Source: Rubrivivax sp.
GTDB taxonomy: Bacteria > Pseudomonadota > Gammaproteobacteria > Burkholderiales > Burkholderiaceae_C
Direction: 5' to 3'
Assembly: GCA_014859905.1 (NCBI GenBank)
Contig: JACZKT010000002.1
Location: 1 to 43,393, forward strand
DNA: 43,393 bases
Shown here: positions 32,300 to 41,552 of the stretch, piece by piece
How positions within the stretch are numbered: position 1 is the first letter of the stretch
Layout: each line of letters begins with the position of its first letter
Program-made: the position numbers and the translations under genes
The notes under the pieces: model-generated
The model's input: only the letters and a program-made list of their open reading frames with translations
Told to the model about the DNA's origin: nothing
Database searches by the model: none

Positions 32300-34320
32300 C
32301 GGCGATGGGGCAGCAGGACGACGTCCGCGTCTCCGGCCGGCTGCGCACGCTGCGCGAGACCGATGGGCAGGCGTACGAGGGGTTGCTGGCGGCGTTGCCC
32401 GAAGTGGGGGAAGGGCTGGTCGGCGGCGAGCGACTGGCCGAACTGCTCGACCTGCTGAACCAGACGGCCATCGAGGCCCCCGCGTGCGCCGAGGCACTCG
32501 TCGCGCGGCTGGCGACCCTGCCCTCGGCAGTCGACCTGCCGGCGCTGCGCAAGTGGGCAGTGCGCGGGCTGCAACTGCATGCCACGAATCCGGCCGAGGC
32601 CTTGCGCCACTTCGAGAGGGAAGACCCGCTCGACTTCGTCCGGTCCGACACGGACGACGACGAGCAGTGGGCGCACCGGCAAGGCCAGCTGATGCACTAC
32701 CTGGCCGGCTTCGGCCATCCCGAGATCGGTGTCGAGGTGCACCGGAAGACGACTGGGCGACGCCTGGCGAGGCGGGTGACGCTCGAAGACGGGCTGTTAC
32801 TGCTGCCGCGGCCCTTTGGTCCCGCCGACCCTCGCTCGCGCGGCGACCTGCACCGTGCGGCGGCCGCGCACTCGCTGGCGCATCTGATGTTCTCGCCGCT
32901 GCATCGCCCCGTCGCCAACCGACCGCCGATGCTCCTGGCCCTGATCTCGCTGATGGAGGACACGCGCGTCGAGCGCCTGATGGCGCAGCGCTACCCGGGT
33001 TTGCGCGCACTTTGGCACCGCTTCCACCTCGCGAACCGCGAGTCGGCGGGTTTCGAGTTCAACGGTCTGGCAGCGCGGCTGGCCCGCGCGCTGCATGATC
33101 CCGACTACGTTGACAGCAACGCCTGGGTCAACAAGGGCCGGCTGCTGTTCGAGGAGGTAGCGGCGCAGGGCCTGGGCAATGTCGCCGCGTTCGACCACGT
33201 CGGGCGCGTGCTGACGCGCCAGCTGCTGCGCCTGGGCCTACCGTTCCAGGCTGAGACCTACCGGTTGGAACCACCGTACCGCGACGACAACACGGTGCTG
33301 TGGAATGCCGACGAGCCACGACCGGAGGACGAGCAGCAAGCCGTCGTACGCGACGACTTCGAGCTGCTGGAGGACGAACCGAAGGATGCGCCGCGCTCGG
33401 ACCTCCGGCAGGTCGAAGTGGACATGCGCCGGCGCACGGCCTACCCCGAGTGGGACTTCAAGCTCGAGGAATTGCGCGACGGCTGGGTGACCGTCTTCGA
33501 CGAGACCGAGGCAGGCGATCTGCCAGTCGGTCGGCGCGGCGTGTTGCCGCCCACCCTGCGCAAGACCCCACGACCGCCGGGCCTGGACCGCGTGCCCGAC
33601 CGCTCCATCCGCCTGGCCCGGCTGCACGAGGGCGACGAGCTCGACCTGAGTGCCGCGGTGGACAGCCGCATCCTGCTGCGAGGGCGCGTCGCTCCCGATC
33701 CGCGTATCTTCAGGCGGCACGGGCGGCGGCGGCGCTCCGCAGCGGTCGTGCTGCTGATGGATCTTTCGGCGTCGACCCAGCACTTCGTGCCGGGCAGCTT
33801 CATCAGCGTGCTCGATCTCGAAAAGCGTGCCGCGGCCCTGGTGGCCGAATCGTTCGACGCGTCGCGCGATCGGATCGCGGTGCACGGGTTTCGATCCAAC
33901 GGCCGGCGAGAGGTCAGCTACCTGCACATCAAGGACTTCGACGAGCCGTTCGGCAGCGTGCAGCGTCAGCGTCTGGAGCGTCAGCAGGGTAGGCTTTCTA
34001 CGCGCATGGGCGCCGGGCTGCGGCACGCCAGCGCGGCCCTCGCCGCGGAGCATGTCGATCAGAGGGTGATCCTTTTGCTGACCGATGGCGAGCCTTCGGA
34101 CGTCGACGTGCTCGAGGAAGACTACCTCGTGGAGGACGCCCGCCAGGCCGTGGCTACCGCCGCGTCGCGCGGCATCCGGACCCTCTGCCTCACGCTCGAC
34201 CGCGACGCCGACCACTACGTGCGCCGCATCTTCGGCGAACGTCACTACCTGATCGTCGATCGGGCCGATGCGTTCACGACCCGCCTGGCGCAGACGCTGG
34301 TGCGCACCGTGGCGCACTGA
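32296..34320 (+). CDS. VWA-domain protein (NorD/CbbO type), partner of MoxR copy 2
   Basis: A 674-residue NorD/CbbO-type protein: helical N-terminus, LALISLMEDTRVERLMAQRY in the middle (matching VGLLEDARVEAI of copy 1), an acidic segment (DDFELLEDEPKDAPRSDLRQ), and a C-terminal VWA domain with MIDAS DLSAS from residue 489, LSTRMGAGLRHAS and LLTDGEPSDVDVLEEDY. The GTG at 32296 overlaps the ATPase stop; ATG 32305 is a close alternative. The same gene order as copy 1 supports a working ATPase-adaptor complex. Appears intact. Confidence 0.86.
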   Translation: MTAMGQQDDVRVSGRLRTLRETDGQAYEGLLAALPEVGEGLVGGERLAELLDLLNQTAIEAPACAEALVARLATLPSAVDLPALRKWAVRGLQLHATNPAEALRHFEREDPLDFVRSDTDDDEQWAHRQGQLMHYLAGFGHPEIGVEVHRKTTGRRLARRVTLEDGLLLLPRPFGPADPRSRGDLHRAAAAHSLAHLMFSPLHRPVANRPPMLLALISLMEDTRVERLMAQRYPGLRALWHRFHLANRESAGFEFNGLAARLARALHDPDYVDSNAWVNKGRLLFEEVAAQGLGNVAAFDHVGRVLTRQLLRLGLPFQAETYRLEPPYRDDNTVLWNADEPRPEDEQQAVVRDDFELLEDEPKDAPRSDLRQVEVDMRRRTAYPEWDFKLEELRDGWVTVFDETEAGDLPVGRRGVLPPTLRKTPRPPGLDRVPDRSIRLARLHEGDELDLSAAVDSRILLRGRVAPDPRIFRRHGRRRRSAAVVLLMDLSASTQHFVPGSFISVLDLEKRAAALVAESFDASRDRIAVHGFRSNGRREVSYLHIKDFDEPFGSVQRQRLERQQGRLSTRMGAGLRHASAALAAEHVDQRVILLLTDGEPSDVDVLEEDYLVEDARQAVATAASRGIRTLCLTLDRDADHYVRRIFGERHYLIVDRADAFTTRLAQTLVRTVAH

Positions 34321-34359
34321 CGCCTGCCCGCCACGCCCGCAACCCTGAAGGAGAGCAGC

Positions 34360-34846
34360 ATGACCATCAAGACCGGTGACCGTCTGCCCTCGGCCAGCTT
34401 CAAGCAACTCACCTCCACTGGCGTCGTCGAAGTCGGCACCGACGCGCTGCTGAAGGGCAAGAAGGCTGCCTTGTTCGGCCTGCCCGGCGCCTCACGCCGG
34501 TCTGTTTGGCCAGTCACCTGCCCGGCTGCGTCGAAGACGTCGGCAAGCTACGGGCTGCCGGATTCGACACCATCGCTTGCATCTCGGTCAACGACTCGAC
34601 CCGTTCGGGATGGACGCCTGGGGCAAGGCCCATGGCGCCGACGGCAAGGTGATGATGCTCGCGAACGCCGATGCGACCTTCACGAGGGCCATCGGCATGG
34701 ATGTCGACCTGCCCGCTTTCAGTCTGCTGGACCGCTCACAGTGCTGCTCGATGATCGTCGAGGACGGCGTCGTCAAGCAGCTCGACGTCGAGAAAAGCGT
34801 GCTCGACCACGATGGCACCAGCGCCACTTGCATGCTCGGGTCGTAG
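34360..34846 (+). pseudogene. Peroxiredoxin (Prx5/AhpE-like), two frameshifts
   Basis: Starts MTIKTGDRLPSASFKQLTST after GGAGAG, with LKGKKAALFGLPGA. One base is missing before the peroxidatic Cys segment (TPVCLASHLPGCVEDVGKLR in another frame). About five extra bases near 34593-34600 restore the final frame DPFGMDAWGKAHGADGKVMM to the stop at 34846. All family parts including TPVC are recognisable, so it decayed recently, unless the frameshifts are sequencing errors. It would have reduced peroxides using a thiol donor. Confidence 0.8.
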
Positions 34847-34874
34847 TTCTCATGGTCGTGACCCACAGGCCTCG

Positions 34875-34900
34875 CCGCTGGCTTCAGCGGGCTTCTCTTT
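34875..34900 (+). terminator. Possible terminator after the peroxiredoxin remnant
   Basis: CCGCTG-GCTT-CAGCGG followed by GCTTCTCTTT. A 6-bp stem, modest strength, placed 30 bases after the stop of the previous gene. Confidence 0.5.
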
Positions 34901-35078
34901 CGTCCCGGGGCATCGGCCCCGGCGACGCCACAACGACCCGATACCGGGCGCCTCCACGGTTGCGCCCGCTCGGTGTTCGAGGCTGCAGCACTGCTGCCAG
35001 CCAAATTGCCGGCCGCAGCACCGCGGTCGGTGGTTCTTGCCTGCGTTGAACTCCAACCCCTCTTTCCAAGGAGATGCC

Positions 35079-35264
35079 ATGAATACCTCAACAGCGTCAT
35101 TGATCGCCCCGCCGGGCACGCGCAGCTATTCCGTTTTGTCGTCACTGATTGGCGCCATGCTGCTCGGTCTCGTCATCGTCTTCGCAACCGGCTTCAGCGA
35201 CGTAAGCGCCGCCCACAATGCGGCACACGACATGCGGCACGCCAGCGCTTTTCCTTGCCATTGA
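35079..35264 (+). CDS. cbtB: Cobalt transporter subunit CbtB
   Basis: A 61-residue protein: one transmembrane helix (LSSLIGAMLLGLVIVFATGF) and the hallmark His-rich C-terminus HNAAHDMRHASAFPCH of CbtB, thought to bind cobalt for the CbtA permease. AAGGAG lies 6 bases before the ATG. In many bacteria cbtBA follows a cobalamin riboswitch; I see no B12-box-like element in the 230 bases upstream, only a GC hairpin (34982-35003). It is followed by cbtA after about 100 bases. Confidence 0.9.
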   Translation: MNTSTASLIAPPGTRSYSVLSSLIGAMLLGLVIVFATGFSDVSAAHNAAHDMRHASAFPCH

Positions 35265-35368
35265 ACGGCGCATCCTGAGTCCGCTGCGGCCTCGGGGCAG
35301 CTTGCTTCCGAGGGCCGGCGCCCTGCCGGGCGGCGGCGGCTCGCCCTGTCTTCGATGAGGAGAAAATC

Positions 35369-36160
35369 ATGTTGTTCAAACGTCTGTTCCTGTGCGCGTT
35401 GCTGGTCGGGCTGTTTGCCGGGCTGACCTACAGTGCGATCCAACGTTGGCAGGTCGTCCCGACCATCGTCGCAGCCGAGGTGTTCGAGTCGGCACTCGCA
35501 CCCGAGGCCGCGGCCGATCACCACCCACCGGGCACGGCCGCCCATGTGCATAACGAGGCGGCCTGGGAGCCTAAGGAGGGTGCCGAGCGCCTGTTTTGGA
35601 CGGTCGTCGCCAACGTGCTTGGCGCGACCGGCTTTGCGTTGCTGCTGATTCCTGCCCTGGCCTGGTGGGACCGACAGCGCGGCGGCAACGGGGCCTTGCT
35701 GCGCAGCGGGCTGGTCTGGGGTGCCGCCGGATGGCTTTGTGTGTTTGTATGGCCGGCCCTAGGTTTGGGTCCCGAGCTGCCGGGCCAAGCCGCAGCTGGG
35801 CTGCACCTTCGCCAGGCCTGGTGGTTACTGGCCGTCGTCTGCGCAGCCGGCGGGCTTGCTCTGCTGAGCCTGGTACCCGGCAAGATTCGCTGGCTCGGCT
35901 TGCCGCTGCTGGCGTTGCCCTTCATCGTTGGTGCACCCGATTTCGGCGGGCCGGCCTTCGCAAGCTACCCGGCCGAAGCGGCGGCGCAGATGGAACTGTT
36001 GAGGTCGCGTTTCATCGTCGCAACCTTCATAGCGAGTGCGGTGCAGTGGCTGGTGCTTGGGGCGTTGTGCGGAATCGTGGTCGAGCGCTGGTTGCGCCCG
36101 CTGTTGGCATTGCCGCCGGCCGCCGACGCGCTGCCAGCCGTGATGCGGCCCGCTGCCTGA
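35369..36160 (+). CDS. cbtA: Cobalt transporter CbtA
   Basis: A 263-residue inner-membrane protein with about seven helices: MLFKRLFLCALLVGLFAGLT and a periplasmic His segment DHHPPGTAAHVHNE, then NVLGATGFALLLIPALAW, GLVWGAAGWLCVFVWPALGL with PELPG, and RFIVATFIASAVQWLVLGAL. This is the CbtA family, predicted cobalt importers. AGGAG lies 8 bases before the ATG. With CbtB, NiCoT, CobW and DmeF, this window handles cobalt in both directions. Confidence 0.9.
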   Translation: MLFKRLFLCALLVGLFAGLTYSAIQRWQVVPTIVAAEVFESALAPEAAADHHPPGTAAHVHNEAAWEPKEGAERLFWTVVANVLGATGFALLLIPALAWWDRQRGGNGALLRSGLVWGAAGWLCVFVWPALGLGPELPGQAAAGLHLRQAWWLLAVVCAAGGLALLSLVPGKIRWLGLPLLALPFIVGAPDFGGPAFASYPAEAAAQMELLRSRFIVATFIASAVQWLVLGALCGIVVERWLRPLLALPPAADALPAVMRPAA

Positions 36161-36190
36161 CGCTTGCTCCGTGGGCCCGACGTGCGTCAG

Positions 36191-36595
36191 TCAATCACGG
36201 CAGCGGGTCAACCGGTACAGGCTGAGGGCATGGTCGTCGTCGGCATGTTCGACGACGACCAACGCGCCGAAGCTGCGCAGTTGCGCATTCGTGCGACTGC
36301 GATACAGCATCCTGTGGAAGGGCTTGTAGTCTCGGGCAGCGACATCGAGTGTGCCGCGTCCCACACGCTCGAAGTCGCTGAGCAGGAAGCGAAACAGGTC
36401 CGGCAAGGTGAACAACAGATCCTTGTCGTCGAGTCGCACAATGCCGTCGAAGCGACCGACCGAATCGGCCAGTTCCGCATCGCCAGCAAGGGCGCGGGCA
36501 AAGACCTCGCGGATCAAATGAGCGTGGAGGGCCTGCAGGCTGGTCATGGCGTGATGAACCCGGTGACCGTCGAACGCGGCGGAAGGCGGCTGCAT
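36191..36595 (-). CDS. Uncharacterised protein, convergent to cbtA
   Basis: The minus-strand frame runs 36682-36191. ATG 36595 gives 134 residues and ATG 36547 gives 118. Content such as RFDGIVRLDDKDLLFTLPDL, FRFLLSDFERVGRGTLDVAA and RSFGALVVVEHADDDHALSL looks like real protein with good codon bias. No domain recognised, no membrane segment. It ends 30 bases from the cbtA stop. Small DUF-type proteins are common beside cobalt genes, but the function is unknown. Confidence 0.5.
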   Translation of the reverse strand: MQPPSAAFDGHRVHHAMTSLQALHAHLIREVFARALAGDAELADSVGRFDGIVRLDDKDLLFTLPDLFRFLLSDFERVGRGTLDVAARDYKPFHRMLYRSRTNAQLRSFGALVVVEHADDDHALSLYRLTRCRD

Positions 36596-37848
36596 TCTCG
36601 ACACAAGTATGTGCGCGCGGGTGACATTCGCGGCGCTTCGGAAGATCACGGGCGACGCCGCCCTACTGGCATGAGCCCGCACACCCTAGGGGCGAATACC
36701 GAAGTGTGCAGCTCAAAGCTATTCCCAGTGAACCTGCTGCCGCGCCATTTTCTCGGATATCGCCGCGCCAAGTCTGCAGGCTGCGCGGTCACATGCGTCG
36801 TCGCACTTCGCGGAGAGTGAACATGATAAACGTTCGGCAGGCGCTGGGCGCCCTCAAGCGGGTCAGGTGCGTTGTTGTGGTGGTCGCTGCCTGGGCGTGC
36901 GGAGACGATGCTCAACTGTCGCTCGAGCGATCAGATGTTTACGGGCGTGTCGACAAAGCCGTCTTGCTGCTAGACGCGCACGACGAAGGTAGCCGTAACG
37001 TCTATTGCCTTGCCGAAAGACGGCTTGGGCAGCAGGTCGGCGCCACCGGAATGCAACTGGAGGACAGCGGCTTCGTCTCCTGGATGGCCAGGATGCAGGT
37101 CACGGATCCCGCCGTGCGCTCACGAACCAGGGCGCGGCACCATCCACACGGCCAGTTGTTCACGTTGAGGCTGGGCACCCCGGGCAACGAGTCGGCTTTG
37201 AGCGACCGCCAGACCGTCGGTTTCGAGCGGCGGCTGCTGACCGGGTCGGGCGGCTGGAGAGCGACTGCCCCGCATGTCGACGACCGCGGCCTCCATCATC
37301 CGCAACACCACCGGATCGGCCTGTTGCATTCAAGACCGCATGGGGTGCTCGCCTTGCAACGAAGTGGCTGCGAACGCCTGCAATGTCCGTTCGTGGCCTC
37401 GGGACGGAGGCGGCGACGACGCGCGTGTAAGTGGGCGTCTGCCGGACGTTCATCGGCCAGCCGCCGGTCTGTGGGATCGTGTTGCATCGGACGCGCGGCC
37501 GCAGCGCCTTGCACAATACCTTCGAGCGCGCACAGCGATCCACGACTCGATCTGGTGGAGACGCGCACCAGCGCCATTCGACAAGGTACTCCGGTCTGCT
37601 CGATCGAGCCCCCACCGGTAGATGTCGACGACACTGCGCATCTTCAGGCCGCCGGCTTCAGCATCGTCGCGCGCCTCGCGGCCAACGCCCCCGTCAGTGC
37701 TCGCAGCGCGCGGCTGCGTCTATCGACGCCGAGTCGCTGGCGGACGATGCAACCAATGTTGTGGTCGCTCAGGTGCCTTTGCAGCACTGGTCCGCTTGTC
37801 CCTTGGCGTTGGCCTCGAGGGCCATCGAGGCCTAGATTTGCGACGCCA
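36596..37848. other. About 1.2 kb without a recognisable gene
   Basis: A single plus-strand frame is open throughout and continues into the outer-membrane protein, but its translation is Arg-rich, repetitive and unlike any family. A stretch from ATG 36822 (INVRQALGALKRVRCVVVVV) has moderate codon bias for about 100 codons. Several short minus-strand frames (for example 37120-37329) are equally unremarkable. It is probably decayed coding DNA or a spacer. No promoter or terminator stands out. Confidence 0.35.
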
Positions 37849-38538
37849 TTGATCAGCTTCAGTCCCGCGGCGCTCTTTGCTCCTGCCCTTCTTTGCACCG
37901 CGCTTGCTTGCCAGGCAGCCCGGCCGCTGGCGACCGAAGATTCCGACGTTCTCGCCGCAGGCGACTGCGAATGGGAGTCATTCGTGGCCCGCGAGACGCT
38001 CTTGAATAGCCCATCCGTTGACGGCTGGGCGACGCAGGGTGTTTGCGGCGTCGGCTTCATCTCCCAAGTCGGTCTGGCCTACGGCCGCGCCAAGTCCGAG
38101 GGCCCGGCCGTGCAAAGCGTGGCCTTGGTCGGCAAGACCGCGCTCATCCAGCGCGAACACGATGGCCTCGGGCTGGCGCTGGCATGGGCGGTTGGCGGCG
38201 CCAGGGACCCTGATGCTTCCTTCAAGTACCAGTTCACACTACTGAATCTGGCCGCTTCGAAGCAGGTTGCCGAGACCTTGACGTTCTACGCCAATCTCGG
38301 CTGGGTGCGTAGCAGAAGCGCAGGCACCACGACCTGGAACCTGGCCGCCGAACTCGCGCTCGACATCGGCATAGGCTTGGCGGTCGAGGCCTATGGCTTT
38401 GACCGGGGCAAGCCTTGGCTCGGCGCCGGTGTGCGTTGGAACGCTACCGAACAACTAAGCTTCAATGCATCCTACGCCCTGCATTCAGAAACCCAACACG
38501 GCAAGCTCTTGACCGTGGGGTTCAAATTGGCGTTCTGA
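37849..38538 (+). CDS. Outer-membrane beta-barrel-like protein with signal peptide
   Basis: About 229 residues from a TTG at 37849: hydrophobic signal (LISFSPAALFAPALLCTALA then CQA), acidic mature start, alternating strands (FISQVGLAYGRAK, LGLALAWAVGG, WLGAGVRWNATEQLSFNASY) and a C-terminal Phe (LTVGFKLAF), a typical barrel terminus. No ATG is available; the open frame extends much further upstream without coding support. It sits 14 bases before a broken TonB-dependent receptor, suggesting a former outer-membrane metal or cofactor uptake unit. Confidence 0.6.
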   Translation: MISFSPAALFAPALLCTALACQAARPLATEDSDVLAAGDCEWESFVARETLLNSPSVDGWATQGVCGVGFISQVGLAYGRAKSEGPAVQSVALVGKTALIQREHDGLGLALAWAVGGARDPDASFKYQFTLLNLAASKQVAETLTFYANLGWVRSRSAGTTTWNLAAELALDIGIGLAVEAYGFDRGKPWLGAGVRWNATEQLSFNASYALHSETQHGKLLTVGFKLAF

Positions 38539-38551
38539 GCATCCCAGGCCC

Positions 38552-39668
38552 ATGAATGTGCCAGGTGTTCGCGGAGAGACGGCTGCGCGTTTCAGGGTGA
38601 ACGGTTGGGTCGGTGCATGGACCCGATCCGCGGAGTCGCTCGGCCGACCGACAGACAACACGCTGGGCTTCGAGTTTCGCCAGGACCGCATCGACCCGGT
38701 AGGGGTATACGCAACGCGCCGTCGCGGTCGCCTTTCCACCACGATAGAGGACAGCGTGGTCGAAGGCAGCCTCGGTCTTTACGCACAGAACGACACGCGC
38801 TGGGCGGACTGGTTCCGATCAATCGCCGGCCTGCGCTACGACACCTACCGCTTCAACGTCACCGCGGGCTACCCCGCGAACTCGGGCAACGTGACCGCCG
38901 GAATCTGGTCACCCAAGCTGTCGCTCGTGTTCGGCCCATGGAGCAAGACCGAGTACTTCGTCAATGCCGGCTCCGGCGTCCATAGCAACGACGCGCGCGG
39001 CGAGACGATTAAATCCGACCCGGAAATCGGCGAACCGGTCGATCCGGCGACACCACTGGTGCGCAGCAAGGGAGCCGAACTCGGCCTGCGCACCGAGGCC
39101 GTACCAAACCTGCAATCGTCGCTGGCGCTGTGGTACCTGAAGCTTGACAGCGAACTCGTGTTCGTCGGGGACGGTGGCAACATCGAGGCCGGGCGCCCGT
39201 CGCAGCGCTATGGCGTCGAATGGTCGAGCCGCTGGAGGCCGCAGCCGTGGCTGCTTGTCGACTTCGACCTCGCCTGGAACCACGCGCGTTTACTCGGCAC
39301 AGTGCCTGAAGGCAACTACGTGCCCCGGGGCGCCGGACGTGGTGGCCTCGGCCGAAGCCGCGGTCGAACGCTACGGGCCTTGGTCGGGCGCGCTGTTCCT
39401 GCGCTACATCGGCTCCTACCCGATGATCGAGGACAACCGCCTCTGCGCCGAGCCACGGACACTGTTCGATGCGCAAGTGGGCTATGAGTTCAGGCCCAAT
39501 GTCAAGCTGCGACTGGACGTGTTCAATCTGTTCAATCAGCAGACCAACGACATCACCTACTACTATCAGTCGCGGCTCCCGGGCGAGCCGCCGGAAGGCA
39601 TGGGCGACACGCATGTGCATCCGGGCGAACAGCGCAGCTTTCGTGTTTCGCTGTTGTACCGTTTCTGA
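38552..39668 (+). pseudogene. TonB-dependent receptor, barrel part only, frameshifted
   Basis: From about 38640 the translation is a TonB-dependent receptor barrel: RPTDNTLGFEFRQDRIDPVG, RRGRLSTTIEDSVVEGSLGL, YAQNDTRWADWFRSIAGLRY, WSPKLSLVFGPWSKTEYFVN. An extra C near 39325 shifts the frame (GNYVP then GAPDVVASAEAA). The end has LFDAQVGYEFRPNVKLRLDV, FNLFNQQTNDITYYYQSRLP and HPGEQRSFRVSLLYRF. The signal, TonB box and plug domain are absent. It is non-functional. Given neighbouring cbtAB and dmeF, a cobalt or cobalamin-type ligand is possible, but nothing in the barrel shows it. Confidence 0.8.
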
Positions 39669-40026
39669 GCTGGCCGCCAGGCAGCCTGCAACGATGACAG
39701 CGGTGTGAGACTCTTGCCCAGCGTTGATGGCCGACATCGTGCGTGCGGGCGACTTCTCCGGGGTCGGTGGTCGAGGTTGCCCCGATTTCGCGGAGTTTTC
39801 ATCGGCTTGGACGAAGCCGGTGCCGTGGACGCGCCGCGCCCGCTGCCCGACCACCGACGCTGGCTGAGCAGTACAGTTCAGCGGGAGAGGAGGATCGCCT
39901 CGTGCGCAAGGTGGAGCCACGAAGCTGTAGCCAGTTGGTACCGCAGCGACCGAGCTTCTTCCATCGCCTATCGACACATAGCCGGAGTCGAAGTAGGAAT
40001 GCCAGTTACCCAGCACCCCCTTCGCA
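39669..40026. other. Gene-free stretch between receptor remnant and group II intron
   Basis: No convincing coding frame on either strand. The last 30 or so bases are the 3' end of the minus-strand intron (domain VI region with GTGCTGGGTAACTGGC on the complement). The intron-exon boundary is near 39990-40000 but cannot be fixed by eye. Confidence 0.4.
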
Positions 40027-40059
40027 GATCCGTACGTGCGGCACTACCGCATACGGCTC
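40027..40059 (-). ncRNA. Group II intron domain V
   Basis: On the minus strand GAGCCGTATGCGG, TAGT, then CCGCACGTACGGATC: the 33-34 nt catalytic hairpin of group II introns. The reverse transcriptase stop codon lies inside it (40044), so the ORF end and domain V overlap. Confidence 0.78.
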
Positions 40060-41552
40060 CTGCCTTGGGTCGTGACGATCAGACGCTGGTTCGGGTACGG
40101 GTGGCAAATGCGTGAAGACGACAACCAGTGAGCGACGATCTTGCGGATGCGCTTCCAGCTCAGGGGCTTGGCCTGACTGCGGCGGCACAGCGTGCGGTGC
40201 CACAGCCGGCCCACCCGGAAGCGGAAGGCCTGCACCCGCGCCCCGTTGCAGGGCACGGCGAAGTAGCGGCCATGGCCGGCTACCACCGAGCGCAGGTAAC
40301 GCCCCTGCGCGGCGATAGGTTGGTGCATGTGCTTTCGCAACTCCGTCTTGACCCCCAGCAGCTTGGCGCGCAGGCGCTTGACGCTGGTGAGTCTCAACAC
40401 CATGAACTTGCCCTTGCGGGTCTTGCCGCAGCAATGCGTGAAGCCCAGGAAGTCGAAGGTGTCGGGTTTGCCTTGTCCCCGGCGGCGTCGGTTGTCCCGG
40501 GCGAAGCGCCCGAACTCGATCAGCCGCGTCTTCTCGGGGTGCAGCTCCAGCCCGAATTGGCCCAGCCGGTCGGCCACCGCGCGCCCGAAGCGCTCTGCGT
40601 TGTCCCGGTACTGGAACCCGGCAACCCAATCGTCGGCATACCGCACCGCGATCATGTCGCCCCGGGCTTGGCGTCCCCGCCATTGCTCTACCCACAGGTC
40701 GAACGCGTAGTGCAGGTAGATGTTGACCAGCAGCGGACTGATGCTGCCGCCTTGCACCGTACCCAATTCACTTTGCGTCAACCTGCCATCTTCCAGCAAG
40801 CCCGCGTGCAGCCACTTCTTGATCAGCCGCACCACGCGCGTGTCAGCTACGCGGTGCTCGATGAACTTGATCAACCAGTCGTGTTCGATGGTGTCGAAGA
40901 ACTTGCTGATGTCTGCAACGAGAGCGAAGTTCACGTTCTTCATGCTCACACCCACCGCCACGGCGTCCAGCGCGTTGTGCGCGCTGCGCCCGGGCCTGAG
41001 GCCGTAGCCGAACCCGACGAAGTCCTGTTGATAGATGGCTTTCAGGACTTCGACCGATGCGCGCTGGACGATCTTGTCCTCCAGCGCGGGCACGCCCAGG
41101 GGGCGCTTACTCCCGTCGGCCTTGTCGATGTACGCCCGCTTCACAGGCTGGGGCCGATAGCCCCCTCGGGCCAGCCGGTCGGACAAGTCCAGAAGGTTTG
41201 CTTCCAGTTCCTATCCGTACGACCGCCAGTTCTGGCCGTCCCGCCCGGCGGCCGCGTCGCGTTTGACCGCGAGGTAGGCCGCCCGCAGGCGTTCGACCGC
41301 GTAGATGTGGTGCAGCAGTCCGCTGAACCTCGCATCGCGACGGCCCCTTGCCGTCTGTCGTATGCCATCGAGCGCCGTTCCCATGTCGTAGACCCGGCTC
41401 GAGCGCCGGGACATGCGCGCCGCGAGGACATTCCCCTTGGCTCGCAGCCTTCCCTCCACCGCCTCCGCCGCCGCAGGAACTTCCCCCGCAGCCTTGTTCG
41501 ACAGCTTCTTCGGTACTACGCCGCGATGCGACTTCCCGCGTCCGTGACTCAT
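40044..41552 (-). pseudogene. Group II intron reverse transcriptase/maturase with an in-frame TAG
   Basis: From ATG 41552 (MSHGRGKSHRGVVPKKLSNK) the N-terminal part runs to DGQNWRSYG, where TAG at 41213-41211 replaces a probable GAG (relatives have YGEELEANL). The same frame continues ELEANLLDLSDRLARGGYRP. RT motifs are RAYIDKADGSKRPLGVPALE, FALVADISKFFDTIEHDWL, GTVQGGSISPLLVNIYLHYA and the catalytic MIAVRYADDWVAGF. The C-terminal maturase part is RLRAKLLGVKTELRKHMHQP. One nonsense substitution is the only visible lesion. Confidence 0.83.

Noticed and set aside
34847-35078. Cobalamin riboswitch upstream of cbtB
   Set aside because: Looked for a B12-box-like segment and the usual paired elements; only simple GC hairpins are present.
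36706-37848. N-terminal two-thirds of a 610-codon frame ending at 38538
   Set aside because: No coding character or family match before the signal-like stretch at about 37849; only the C-terminal part is annotated.
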